Part shown: positions 17,240 to 25,954 of the stretch, piece after piece
Layout of the letters: each line of letters opens with the position of its first letter
Position numbering within the stretch: the first letter of the stretch is position 1
NCBI RefSeq assembly: GCF_019974155.1
Contig: NZ_AP025158.1
Coordinates: forward strand, 868,001-932,000
Direction: 5' to 3'
Length of the DNA stretch: 64,000 nucleotides
DNA from: Thermus thermophilus
Lineage (GTDB): Bacteria > Deinococcota > Deinococci > Deinococcales > Thermaceae
Made by a program: the position numbers and the translations under genes
The notes under the pieces: generated by a model
The model's input: the letters and a program-made list of their open reading frames with translations, nothing else
Databases searched by the model: none
Told to the model about the DNA's origin: nothing

Positions 17240-17578
17240 ATGTCCGAGGACCGCCTCCTGGAGCGCCTGGAGAAGCTGGAGGGGGTGGTGGAGACCACCG
17301 TGGCCGTCCTCCCTCCCCTCATCCAGGACCTCTCCCGGCGCATAGACGCCCTGCGGGAAGAGGTGAAGGCGGAGCTCAGGGAGCGGGAAGCCCGGCTGGA
17401 GGAGCGCTTCCAGGGCTTGGGGAAGCGGATCCAGGAGGTGGAGAACCGACTGGAAGCCCAGATCTTGGCCTTGCGCCAGGAGATGAAGGCCGAAATCGGT
17501 TCCGCCTTCAACAGGGTGATGCTTTACCTCACGGCCTTGGGGGTGGTGCTGGCCCTCCTTTCCGCCTTCTTCCGCTAG
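17240..17578 (+). CDS. Coiled-coil protein with C-terminal membrane anchor
   Basis: 112 residues. LLERLEKLEGVVE and RRIDALREEVKAELREREARLEERFQGLGKRIQEVENRLEAQILALRQEMKAEI form a long heptad-repeat coil; LYLTALGVVLALLSAFF is a C-terminal membrane span. It resembles small coiled-coil membrane proteins of unknown role. TACCAT at 17,229-17,234 lies five bases before ATG 17240, suggesting a leaderless start. No evident link to cobalamin. Confidence 0.6.
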   Translation: MSEDRLLERLEKLEGVVETTVAVLPPLIQDLSRRIDALREEVKAELREREARLEERFQGLGKRIQEVENRLEAQILALRQEMKAEIGSAFNRVMLYLTALGVVLALLSAFFR

Positions 17579-17598
17579 GGGCCGTGTAAGTTCTTCCC

Positions 17599-18162
17599 AT
17601 GGAGGCGCCCAAACGCCACAAGCCCTACGCCAAGCCCCAAGGAGAGCGAAGAGGTCTCCTTTTGGTCTACACCGGGGACGGGAAGGGCAAGAGCACGGCC
17701 GCCTTCGGCCTTGCCCTCAGGGCCCATGGCCGGGGGCTTAAGGTGCGGATTTTCCAGTTTATTAAGCATGGAACCGCCCGCTTCGGGGAGCACCGGGCCT
17801 TCGCCCTTTTGGGCATCCCCATAGAGGGCCTGGGGGACGGGTTCACCTGGAGGAGCCGGGACCTCGAGGCCTCCGCCCGCTTAGCCCAGGAGGGGTGGGG
17901 GCGGGCTAAGGAGGTGCTTCTTTCCGGGGCCTACGACCTCGTGGTCCTGGACGAGGCCACCTACCCCCTGCGCTACGGCTGGGTTTCTCTGGAAGAGTTC
18001 CTGGAGGTCTTGCGGGCGAGGCCTCCCCACGTCCACGTGGTGGTGACGGGGCGGGGCGCCCCCGAGGCCCTCTTGGAGTTGGCCGACACGGTGACGGAGA
18101 TGCGGAAGGTGAAGCACGCCTTTGACCAAGGCGTCCCCGCCCAGAGGGGGATAGAGCACTGA
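17599..18162 (+). CDS. cobO: Cob(I)yrinic acid a,c-diamide adenosyltransferase
   Basis: 187 residues. The P-loop [97 protein letters not shown] are all typical of CobO/BtuR. It transfers adenosyl from ATP to Co(I) corrinoids. ATG 17599 sits six bases after TAAGTT (17,587-17,592), a leaderless arrangement. Its stop shares an A with the next start (TGATG). Confidence 0.95.
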   Translation: MEAPKRHKPYAKPQGERRGLLLVYTGDGKGKSTAAFGLALRAHGRGLKVRIFQFIKHGTARFGEHRAFALLGIPIEGLGDGFTWRSRDLEASARLAQEGWGRAKEVLLSGAYDLVVLDEATYPLRYGWVSLEEFLEVLRARPPHVHVVVTGRGAPEALLELADTVTEMRKVKHAFDQGVPAQRGIEH

Positions 18163-19481
18163 TGCGCCTCCTCCTCGCCGCCCCCCACTCGGGCGCGGGC
18201 AAGACCACGGTCTCCCTGGCCCTTCTCCTCGCCCTTAGGGCCCGGGGCCTAAGAGTGCAGCCCTTCAAGGTGGGGCCGGACTACCTTGACCCCACCCACC
18301 TGGAGCAGGCCGCGGGCCGGAAGCCCTACAACCTGGACGGCTTCTTCCTGGACGAAACGGGCCTCCTCGCCCTCTTCCGCCACGGGGCGAGGGGGGCGGA
18401 CTTCGCCCTGATTGAGGGGGTGATGGGCCTCTTTGACGGGAAGGACCCCCGGGGAGAGGTGGGCTCCACCGCCCAGGTGGCGAGGCTCCTCAAGGCCCCC
18501 GTGGCCCTGGTGGTGGACGCCAAGGGCATGGCGGGCTCCATCGCCCCCCTCGCCCTGGGCTTCCGGGACTTCCACCCGGGGGTGCGGGTGGTGGGGGTCT
18601 TCGCCAACCGGGTGGGCTCGGAGCGGCACGCGGAGATCCTGAAGGAGGCCCTAAAGGCCGTGGGCCTCCCCCTCCTCGGCTGGCTTCCCCAAGACCCCGC
18701 CCTGGAGCTTCCTGAGCGCCACCTGGGCCTGGTCCTCGCCGGGGAGGCGGCCCCGCCCCTCGAGGCCCTGAGGCGGGCCTTCCGCGTGGACCTGGAAGAG
18801 GTCCTCCGCCTCGCCGCCACCGCCCCGCCCCTCCCCGAGGCCGGGCCCTTTCTCCCCCCAAAGCGCCCGCCCCGGGCCCGGGTGGCCTACGCCTGGGATA
18901 GGGCCTTCGCCTTCTACTACCCCGAGGCCCTGGAGCTTTTGGAGGCCCTGGGGGCGGAGCTCGTCCCCTTCAGCCCCCTCGAGGACGAGACCCTCCCCAA
19001 AGCCCACGCCCTCCTCCTCGGGGGCGGCTACCCCGAGCTCTTCGCCGAGCGGCTTTCCGCGAACCTGGCCCTGCGGGAGGCCATCCGCCGCTTCCCCGGC
19101 CCCATCGTGGCCGAGTGCGGGGGGTACATGTACCTCTCCCAGGGGCTTTGGGTGGGGGAGGGTTTCTTTCCCATGGTGGGCCTGGTCCCGGGGGAGGCCC
19201 GCATGGCGGAGAGGCCCGTCCTCGGCTACCGGGAGGTGGAGGCCCTAAGGGATAGCCCCGTGGCCCGGAAGGGCCAGGCCTTCAAGGGGCACGAGTTCCA
19301 CTACGCCAGGCTTCCCGCCTCCCCAAGCCCCGCCTGGCGCCGCCTGGGCGGAGAGGAGGTGGAGGGGTACACCGACGGGCGGGTGCTGGCGAGCTTCGTC
19401 CACCTCTACCTCCCCGCGAGGCCTGAGGGGGCGGAGCGGCTCCTCGCCCTGGCCGACTCCACCCCTCCCCGAACCCCCTAG
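18162..19481 (+). CDS. cbiA: Cobyrinate a,c-diamide synthase
   Basis: 439 residues. The N-terminal ATPase has LLLAAPHSGAGKTTVSLALLLAL, FKVGPDYLDPTHLEQAAGRKPYNLDGF and IEGVMGLFDG. The C-terminal class-I glutamine amidotransferase domain has LLLGGGYPELFAERLSAN, IVAECGGYMYLSQGL (catalytic Cys) and KGHEFHYARL. It amidates the a and c side chains. Note that the second amidase, CbiP/CobQ, is not in the window. Confidence 0.95.
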   Translation: MRLLLAAPHSGAGKTTVSLALLLALRARGLRVQPFKVGPDYLDPTHLEQAAGRKPYNLDGFFLDETGLLALFRHGARGADFALIEGVMGLFDGKDPRGEVGSTAQVARLLKAPVALVVDAKGMAGSIAPLALGFRDFHPGVRVVGVFANRVGSERHAEILKEALKAVGLPLLGWLPQDPALELPERHLGLVLAGEAAPPLEALRRAFRVDLEEVLRLAATAPPLPEAGPFLPPKRPPRARVAYAWDRAFAFYYPEALELLEALGAELVPFSPLEDETLPKAHALLLGGGYPELFAERLSANLALREAIRRFPGPIVAECGGYMYLSQGLWVGEGFFPMVGLVPGEARMAERPVLGYREVEALRDSPVARKGQAFKGHEFHYARLPASPSPAWRRLGGEEVEGYTDGRVLASFVHLYLPARPEGAERLLALADSTPPRTP

Positions 19482-19505
19482 GGTGGGGGTGTCCGAGGGG
19501 CCTCC

Positions 19506-20378
19506 TCAGCGCACCTGGAAGAGGAGGAGCTTTTCCATCGCGTAGCTGGCGTACGTGGCCTGGCTCTCCCGGACCGCCATCCGGTACTCGTACTTGAGGA
19601 GGCCGGTCCCGACGTCGTAGGCGATGAGGTGCACGTTCCCCGAGGTGAACTCCTTCCCCCCCGTTCCCCCGGTGTAGGCGTACCCGTCCTCGGGTTGGCC
19701 GTCCCCGTCAAAGTCGTCAAAGTACCGCCCCGCCAGGTACAGGATGCTGCTCGGCACCAGCCCCGGGGTGGGCGGGGGCAGGATCCAGCTTAGGTAGGGC
19801 TTTCCCGGGAAGACGGGGCAGCTGAACCCGTCCATGGCGGGCCTCCCTTGGGGGTCCAGGAGCTCGCAGCTCGGCGAAACCCAGTAGGTGGTCTCAGGGG
19901 CCCCGCGCTCGTCGTAGGTCACCCCCCGGTACACCCCCTGGGGGGTGCGCTCTAGGGTGAAGAGGAGCCTCGGGGAGACGGGTTTCTCCCGCAGGACCTG
20001 CCCCGTGCGCGGGTCCCGTTCCCGCTCCACGCCCCCCCGGACCTCCACCCGGTAGGCGGGTCGGGTGAGGACGGCCTTGCCGGGAGCGGGGTAGCCCGCC
20101 GAGGCCGCGGCCACACAGGCCTGGAAGCTGAAGAAGTCCATTCCCGGCGGGCAGACCGAAAGTGAGGCCGCCACCTGCTGCAGACAGAGGGCGTAGGCCC
20201 GCCCCGCTTGGGTGAGGTTGCCCTGCTGGAGGTAGCCCTGGCACTGGGCGTGGACCTGCTGCCGCAGGGCCTCGTAGGGGCCGAAGCTCGGCGGGTAGGA
20301 GACCTGTTGCGCCAGGGCGGAGAGGCCCAGCCCCAGGGCCAAGGCCTTGAGCCAGGGGACGCGCTTACCTCCGGTCAT
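19506..20378 (-). CDS. Secreted protein of unknown function
   Basis: 290 residues from ATG 20378, preceded by AAAGGAGGAAGC. The N-terminus (KRVPWLKALALGLGLSALAQQ) is a signal peptide. Several cysteines (HAQCQGYL, YALCLQQ, LSVCPPGMDFFSFQACV, SPSCELLD, GFSCPVF) suggest disulfides, and YFDDFDGDGQPEDGYAYTG looks like a calcium-binding-type acidic loop. No family recognised. Before the upstream IS insertion its ATG would have overlapped the stop of the membrane-protein gene now at 21,630-22,310, so it belonged to that operon. Confidence 0.6.
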   Translation of the reverse strand: MTGGKRVPWLKALALGLGLSALAQQVSYPPSFGPYEALRQQVHAQCQGYLQQGNLTQAGRAYALCLQQVAASLSVCPPGMDFFSFQACVAAASAGYPAPGKAVLTRPAYRVEVRGGVERERDPRTGQVLREKPVSPRLLFTLERTPQGVYRGVTYDERGAPETTYWVSPSCELLDPQGRPAMDGFSCPVFPGKPYLSWILPPPTPGLVPSSILYLAGRYFDDFDGDGQPEDGYAYTGGTGGKEFTSGNVHLIAYDVGTGLLKYEYRMAVRESQATYASYAMEKLLLFQVR

Positions 20379-20432
20379 GCTTCCTCCTTTCTCCCTTTCC
20401 CTTCTGCAAGCCTCTGGAACTCCGGGTCTAGG

Positions 20433-21606
20433 CTGAGCTCTCATCACTTTGAGGGCTGGGGCTTGACAAGGGAAGAGAAGAGGGGGGTAAGTAAGGTGTG
20501 CCGCCCACCACCCCCCTTTCCCAAGTTATCACCCTCTGGGTCCATAAGGTCTTCGCCTCCCTCAGGAAAACCATCCGCTCCAACCTCGCCCTCTTCCTGT
20601 CCACCCTCCTCACTACCCCCCTGGACCCCACCCTCTCCGACCTCGCCCGCAGAACCCCCCTCCCCACCCTGGCCCAAAGCCGCCTCAATCGCCTCTGGCG
20701 CTTCCTCCATCACCCCACCCTGCAAGACCCCTGGGCCCTCACCGAAGCCCTCCTCCCCCTCCTCGTCCCTCGTTTCCCCAAAGACCGCCCCCTCCCCCTC
20801 ATCGTGGACTGGACCTTCACAGAGGACGGTAGGCACCAAGCCCTGGTGGCCGCCCTTCCCCTCAAGGGAAGGGCCCTGGTGGTGGCCTTCGCTCTTCACC
20901 CCCTCTCCCCTTTCCCCAGTCAAAACCGGGTGGAGGAGGAGTTCCTCCACCGCCTGGGCCGCGCCGTCCAGGACCTGGGATATACCCCCCTCTTCCTCCT
21001 GGACCGCGGCTTTGACCGGGTCTCCCTGATGCGAAAGCTCCAGGGGTGGGGCATGGGCTTCCTCATCCGCCTGCGGCAGAACCGGGAGGTGGAACCCCAA
21101 GGGGGGAAGCGCCTTCCCCTGAAGGAGGGCTACCGGCGTGTGGTCCACCCCCTGCGGGAGGAGGTCCGCCTTTTCGGACACGGTGGGGAGGGGGTAGAAG
21201 TCACCCTCCTGGTGTACCCAGGGGGTCGGGATCCCTGGTATCTGGCCTATTCGGGCCCTTTTGGGGGGGAGCCGCCCTATGGGTGGCGGATGTGGATTGA
21301 AGAGGGGTTTAGGGACCTGAAGGGGCAGGGGTTTGGGCTGGACCGCCATCGGCTGCGGACGGGGGCGAGCCTCAGGGGGTGGTTATGGCTTCTGGCCTTG
21401 GGGATGGCGCTCTTGGTCCTTCTGGGGGCGCGCTTGCAGGGCAGGGAATGGCTTCCCCGGCTTCTGGCCCATCCCGAGCGGCAAAGCCTCTTCCGTCTGG
21501 GCCGGATCGCCCTGGCCCAGGGGCCCCCGCCTTGGAGGGAAGCAGTGGTGGAGGAGCTGGTCAGGTTGCTTCAGGAACTGGGGGGAGGAAAGTGATGAGA
21601 GCTCAG
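20433..21606 (+). mobile_element. IS4-like insertion sequence, copy 1 (intact)
   Basis: 1,174 bp bounded by perfect 18-bp inverted repeats (CTGAGCTCTCATCACTTT at the left). The flanks share a 9-bp duplication GGGTCTAGG (20,424-20,432 and 21,634-21,642), the right copy lying beyond an additional 27-bp inverted left end. The insertion lies in the end of the membrane-protein gene upstream of the secreted-protein gene. Confidence 0.9.
20498..21595 (+). CDS. IS4-family DDE transposase (copy 1)
   Basis: 365 residues. Candidate DDE residues are D104 (LIVDWTFTEDG), D169 (FLLDRGFD) and E268/E269 in WRMWIEEGFRDLKG, resembling the IS4 Y-R-E-K region. Copy 2 differs by one residue (R213 here, Q there); copies 3 and 4 carry indels. 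Start chosen as the first codon giving the complete conserved frame. Confidence 0.85.
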   Translation: MPPTTPLSQVITLWVHKVFASLRKTIRSNLALFLSTLLTTPLDPTLSDLARRTPLPTLAQSRLNRLWRFLHHPTLQDPWALTEALLPLLVPRFPKDRPLPLIVDWTFTEDGRHQALVAALPLKGRALVVAFALHPLSPFPSQNRVEEEFLHRLGRAVQDLGYTPLFLLDRGFDRVSLMRKLQGWGMGFLIRLRQNREVEPQGGKRLPLKEGYRRVVHPLREEVRLFGHGGEGVEVTLLVYPGGRDPWYLAYSGPFGGEPPYGWRMWIEEGFRDLKGQGFGLDRHRLRTGASLRGWLWLLALGMALLVLLGARLQGREWLPRLLAHPERQSLFRLGRIALAQGPPPWREAVVEELVRLLQELGGGK

Positions 21607-21633
21607 CCAGCCCTCAAAGTGATGAGAGCTCAG
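21607..21633 (-). repeat. Extra 27-bp inverted copy of the IS left end
   Basis: CCAGCCCTCAAAGTGATGAG... is the exact reverse complement of the first 27 bases of IS copy 1 (20,433-20,459) and abuts the element's right end. The target duplication lies outside it, so the 1,201-bp unit behaves as one insertion. Confidence 0.85.
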
Positions 21634-22310
21634 GGGTCTAGGGGGTTGTAGCGGCCTTTGGGCCTGCGGTAGTAGGAGGCGATGTCGTGAGGAAAGGCGT
21701 CCAGCCACCAGAGGAAGAGAAAACCCCCCAAGGCGAACAGGACCAGGCCCAGGGTCTCCGTGGCCTGGGGGAGCATGAGGAGGAACCCCAGAAGGGCGAG
21801 CCCCAGGGCCCCGTAGATCCGCCGAAAGTGCCCCCGGTAGACCCCAAGGGCCCAGGCGTGCACCCCCTGGGCCTCCCGGGGCGGGTGGAGGCCGCCCCAG
21901 AACCAGACAGGCCCCCGCTGCCCGAGGAGATAGGCCTCCAGGCCCGGCACCTCCCGCCAGGCCACCCCCAGGTGGGCCAGGGCCTCGTCCCAGCCGGGAA
22001 GGCCCAGGGGAAGGGGAAGGCCCTCCCCGCCGAAGTCCAGCCAGAGGCGGTTGCGCAAGGGCTCCAGCCGCGCCTCCTGGAGGCGCTCCCGGGGGAAGAG
22101 GCGCCCCTGGTGGCGCACGCCCTCGGGCTCCAGGGTGAGGGCGTAGCCCGTGCGGCGGTAGTGGACCAGGAAAGGCCCAAGGAAGAGGAGGCCGAGGAGG
22201 GCGAAGAGGGGCTCCCTGGCCACAAGCCCCAGACCCAGGAAGACGATCCCCAGGACCAGGGCCCACCAGAGGCGCCAGCGCGCCTCAGGGGGAAAGGCAA
22301 GCTCCCGCAT
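21630..22310 (-). CDS. Membrane protein of unknown function, C-terminus altered by IS
   Basis: 226 residues, with two hydrophobic spans near the N-terminus (LWWALVLGIVFLGLGLVAREPLFALLGLLFLGPFLVHY) and two near the C-terminus, around a soluble segment that resembles PH-like membrane proteins (ALTLEPEGVRHQGRLFP). The current stop TGA is supplied by the IS end. Removing the insertion and one target copy extends the frame through ...NPLDPEFQRLAEGKGRKEEA to a TGA overlapping the secreted-protein ATG. The last ~16 residues are therefore lost. ATG 22310 lies nine bases after the YbjN-like gene. Confidence 0.6.
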   Translation of the reverse strand: MRELAFPPEARWRLWWALVLGIVFLGLGLVAREPLFALLGLLFLGPFLVHYRRTGYALTLEPEGVRHQGRLFPRERLQEARLEPLRNRLWLDFGGEGLPLPLGLPGWDEALAHLGVAWREVPGLEAYLLGQRGPVWFWGGLHPPREAQGVHAWALGVYRGHFRRIYGALGLALLGFLLMLPQATETLGLVLFALGGFLFLWWLDAFPHDIASYYRRPKGRYNPLDP

Positions 22311-22319
22311 CCGTACCTC

Positions 22320-22784
22320 CTAGAAGCCGATCCAGTCGGCGAACGCCTCCAAGGTCTCCCTGAAGGTTTCCAGAAACTCCCGGATGGCCCCGTCGGTGAC
22401 GCCCCCCTCCAGGTCCAGGTCGGCCTCCACCACCGGGTCCCCGTCCTCGTCCAGGTAGGCCCGGGAGAAGAGCTTCTCGCGGTTCCACTCGTTGATCCTG
22501 GCGTGGTCCGGCCGCTTCTCCGGGGCGAAGCCGGTGAAGCTCCCCCCAAGGAGGAGGGCCAGGCACCGGTCGCCCTCGCAGCGGAGGAGCAGCAGGGTGG
22601 CCTTCAGGTCGCCGAAGTAGACCACGAAGTAGGGCCCCTCTTTTCCGTCCTCCCGCTCGTGGCGGAAGCCCCAGGCCTTCAGGAGGGCCTCCATCTCCCC
22701 CACGGTGATGGAGGTGCGCACCCCCCCCTGGGCGAGGGCCGGGGCCAGGAAGAGGAGCCCCAGGGCGAGAAGCCACCGCATCAT
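22320..22784 (-). CDS. YbjN-like secreted protein
   Basis: 154 residues with a signal peptide (RWLLALGLLFLAPALAQ). The mature part, EMEALLKAWGFRHEREDGKEGPYFVVYF ... INEWNREKLFSRAYLDEDGDPVVEADLDLEGG ... FLETFRETLEAF, follows the YbjN / type III secretion chaperone-like fold pattern. Members are often regulatory or chaperone-like, with no assigned reaction. Two adjacent cysteine-containing turns (LRCEGDRCLA) could form a disulfide. First gene of the broken three-gene operon. Confidence 0.65.
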   Translation of the reverse strand: MMRWLLALGLLFLAPALAQGGVRTSITVGEMEALLKAWGFRHEREDGKEGPYFVVYFGDLKATLLLLRCEGDRCLALLLGGSFTGFAPEKRPDHARINEWNREKLFSRAYLDEDGDPVVEADLDLEGGVTDGAIREFLETFRETLEAFADWIGF

Positions 22785-22984
22785 AAGAACTCCCCGTAGG
22801 CTTTTCCCTTATCACGAGAACGTCGCGCTGGCCGTGTCCTCTTCTACGGGTGGCCTGGGAGCGCTGGGGAACAGGATCAGGAGGATTTCTTATTACACGG
22901 CGCTTAAACGGGGTGGGGGAGGGCGGGTCCGGGGCCTTGGGGGAGTCGCGGAGGCCGGGGCTTGGGGCTAGAATGTTTACGTCC

Positions 22985-25599
22985 ATGGCCCTGGCCTGGC
23001 AAAGCCCGGTCTACTTGGAGCGGAAGCGGCTTTTGGACCTCCTCCCCGAGGAGCCGGGCTTCGCCGTCCACCTCGAGGCCCCCGCGGGCTTCGGCAAGAG
23101 CGTCCTGGCGGGGCAGCTCGCCTCCAGGCTTGGCCTGCGCACCTTCTGGGCGAGCGCCCTTTTGGGGGAGCCCAGGGCCCTCCTGGCCGAGGCCCTGGGC
23201 CTTCCCCGGGAGGCCCCCTGGGGGGCGGTGGTGGCCGCCTTGGGGGAGGTGCCCTCCCTGGTGGTCCTCGAGGACCTCACCGGGGAGGAGGCCCTCTCCC
23301 CCCTCCTCCGCACCCTCCCCTGCCTCCTCGTCCTGGCGAGCCGAAAGCTCCTCCCCTACCCCGAGCTCCCCAAGCTCCTCGCCGAGGGAAGGCTCGTCCA
23401 CCTGAAGGCCCCGGACCTCGCCTTCACCGAGGAGGAGGCGGAGGCCCTCTTCGGGGGGCGGGAGGGGTGGCGGGAGGCCCACCGGGCCACGGGGGGCTGG
23501 GCCCTCCCCCTCTTCCTCTCCGCCTTCACCGGAAGGCCCCCGGAGCCCATGGCCCTCCTCCAGGGCCTGCGGGAAAGCCTTTCGGAGGAGGAGTTCCAGG
23601 AAGGCCTCCTCCTCGCCGCCCTTCCCCTCCTGCCCGCGGAAAAGGCCCTTCCCGTCACGGAGGGCCTCTTCCAAAAAGGGCTCCTCCAGCGGGTCCCCCC
23701 GGGCTACCGCCTCCACCCCCTCCTCCGGGAGATGGCCCAGAGGACCCTGAGGGCGGAGGTCCAGGAGGCGGTGCGGAAGGCCGAGGGGAGGCTTCCCCCG
23801 GAGCTTTGGGCCGAGGCCCTCTTCGGGGCGGGCCTCGAGGCGGAGCTCCTCCGCCTCCTGGAAAGCCCCATCCCCCTCCCCATCCCCGCGGAAAAGCTCT
23901 TGGCCTGGGAAGGCCTCCTGCGGCGGGGCGGGCCCCGCACCCGGCTCCGCCTGGGGAGGCCCTTTTGCAGGTGGGGAGGCGGGAGGGGTTCGCCCTCCTG
24001 GAGCCCCTGGCCCGGGAGGAGGACCCCGCCTTGGCCCTTCAGGCCCTCGGGCACCTCGCCTACTACGAGGCCGAGCCCCTCCTGGGGAAGGCCCTTCCCG
24101 AGGCCCGGGCCCATCTGGAGCGGGGCCTCGCCCTCTTGGATCGGGTGGAAGGAGAGCTCGCCGGGCGCTTCCTCAACGACGCCGCCCGCGTCCCCTACGA
24201 GGAGGGCAGGCCCGAGGAGGCGGAGGCCCTTTTGGAGGAGGCCCTGAGGCGGCTTCCCCCGGGGAGCCCCTACCGCCTCGCCCCCCTCACCAACCTGGCC
24301 TTCCTGCGCTTTGAGCGGGAAGGAAGCCTCCTCGGCCGGATCGCCGCCCTGGAGGAGGCCGTGGGACGCCTTGGGCCCCTTGGGCCCGCCAACCTGGCGG
24401 GGCACCTCCGCGACCTAGGGCGGCTTTACCTCCTCCTGGGGGAGCGGGAGAAGGCCCGGGAACACCTGAGGCGGGCCCAGGAGGCCGAGGGCCACCCCTT
24501 GGCCGCCCTCGAGGCCCGGATGCTCCTCGCCCACCTGGAGGAGGACGCCGAGGCCCTCGCCCGCCTCGTGGCCCAGGCGGAGCTCTTGGAAAACCCCTAC
24601 CTGGTGGAGCGGGGAAGGGCCCTCCTCGCCAGCCTCCGCCGGGACCCCGGGCTTTTGGAAGGCCTTCGGGGCTTCCTCCCCGCCCTCGCCCGGGCCCTTC
24701 TCCGAGAAGACCCCGCCCTCCTCCCCCCGCGCCCCGAGGAGCGGGAGGAGAGGCTTTACTGGCACGCCGCCCGCTACCGCCTCCTGCGGGAGGAGGAAGA
24801 CCTCGAGGCCCTCCTCTCCCTCACGGACGCCAGGGAGCGGGTCCTCCCCGGCCTCGTCCCCCTTGGGCTCCTGCCCCGGAAGCGCCCGGAGCTCGCCCGG
24901 GCCTACCCCCTGGAGGAGGTCTTGAGGAGCGGCTGGAAGGAGGCCGTGGCCCTGCGGCTTGCCGAGATCCCTCCCCTCCGGGTGGAGGTCCTGGGGAGCT
25001 TCCGGGTGAGGAACCCCTTGGGCGGGGTGGAGCTCAAGGGCAAGGGGCGGGAGGTCTTCGCCCTCCTCCTCCTGGGCCTGCCCCGGGAGGAGGTGGCCTT
25101 TGCTCTCTGGCCGGACCTCTCCGAGGAGGCCGCCTTGAACAACCTCTACGTCTGGCTGAACCGCCTCAGGAAGGCCCTGGAACCCTGGGGCCTCCCCACC
25201 TACCTGGGGGAGGAGGGGCTTAGGCACCTGGCCTGCGACCTCCACGCCCTGGAGGAGGCCCTATGGCGGGAGGACGCGGAGGCCGCCTTCGCCCTCTACC
25301 GGGAGCCCCTCTTCCCGGGCCTGGACCACCCCCTCCTGGACCGGAAGCGGGAGGAGGTCTTCCACCGGGTGCGGGCCCTTTTCCTCCAGAAGGGGGAGCC
25401 CAGGTACCTGGAGCGCCTCCTGGAGCTTGACCCCCTGGACGAGGAGGCCCTCCTTCCCCTGGTGGAGGGCTGCCTCGCCCGGGGGCAGCGGGCCCGGGCC
25501 CTCGCCTACCTGGAGCGCTACCGGCGGAGGCTTTGGGAGGAGCTCGGGGAGAGGCCCTCCCCCGAGGTGGAGGCCTTCCTCCGGGAGCTCGGGGGCTAA
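22985..25599 (+). pseudogene. ATPase/TPR transcriptional regulator with BTAD-type C-terminus, frameshifted
   Basis: The start at ATG 22985 (TAGAAT just upstream) gives a P-loop ATPase of the MalT/STAND type: VHLEAPAGFGKSVLAGQLA, then LVVLEDL. A second frame holds helical repeats (LPEARAHLERGLALLDRV, LREKAREHLRRAQE-like) and a C-terminal segment LRVEVLGSFRVRNPLGG ... REVFALLLLGLPREEVAFALWPDLSEEAALNNLYVWLNRLRKAL followed by a BTAD-like repeat, as in SARP-type regulators. The switch of frame near 23,951-23,956 needs one more G in a GGGG run. With that base the protein would be about 870 residues. Likely a regulator of unknown target; real or sequencing frameshift unresolved. Confidence 0.65.
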
Positions 25600-25954
25600 G
25601 GGGCCGCCCCTTGATTTGGCGACCGGGGAGGCCCGAGCCGGGGTTGCGGGGAGGTGGGGGTAGGGCCCGTGGGGGCGCTCCCGGCACCCCTTCTTGCCGC
25701 AACCCACCCGGCGCCGGTGGACGGGGAGGGGGACCATGGCCTCCGGGGCCCGGCAGGCCCCCGCGCCTCACCCCCTCGTCCCGTAGGGAAACCGCGCGGC
25801 CAGGGCCAGGGCCAGGAGGCTTGCCGCGAAGGGGGGTACGGCCATGAGGAAGCGGAAGGCCGCCTCGGGGTTCGGCCCCGGGTTCTCCCCGCTCACGTAG
25901 CCGAAGAGGGGCGTGAGGAGGGCGAAGGCGAGGGCCTGCAGGGGCCCCGAGAGC

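Noticed and set aside
20444-21349. 301-codon minus-strand frame within IS copy 1, repeated in copy 2 and in part in copies 3 and 4
   Set aside because: Antisense to the DDE transposase and simply repeated with the IS; no motif or start signal.
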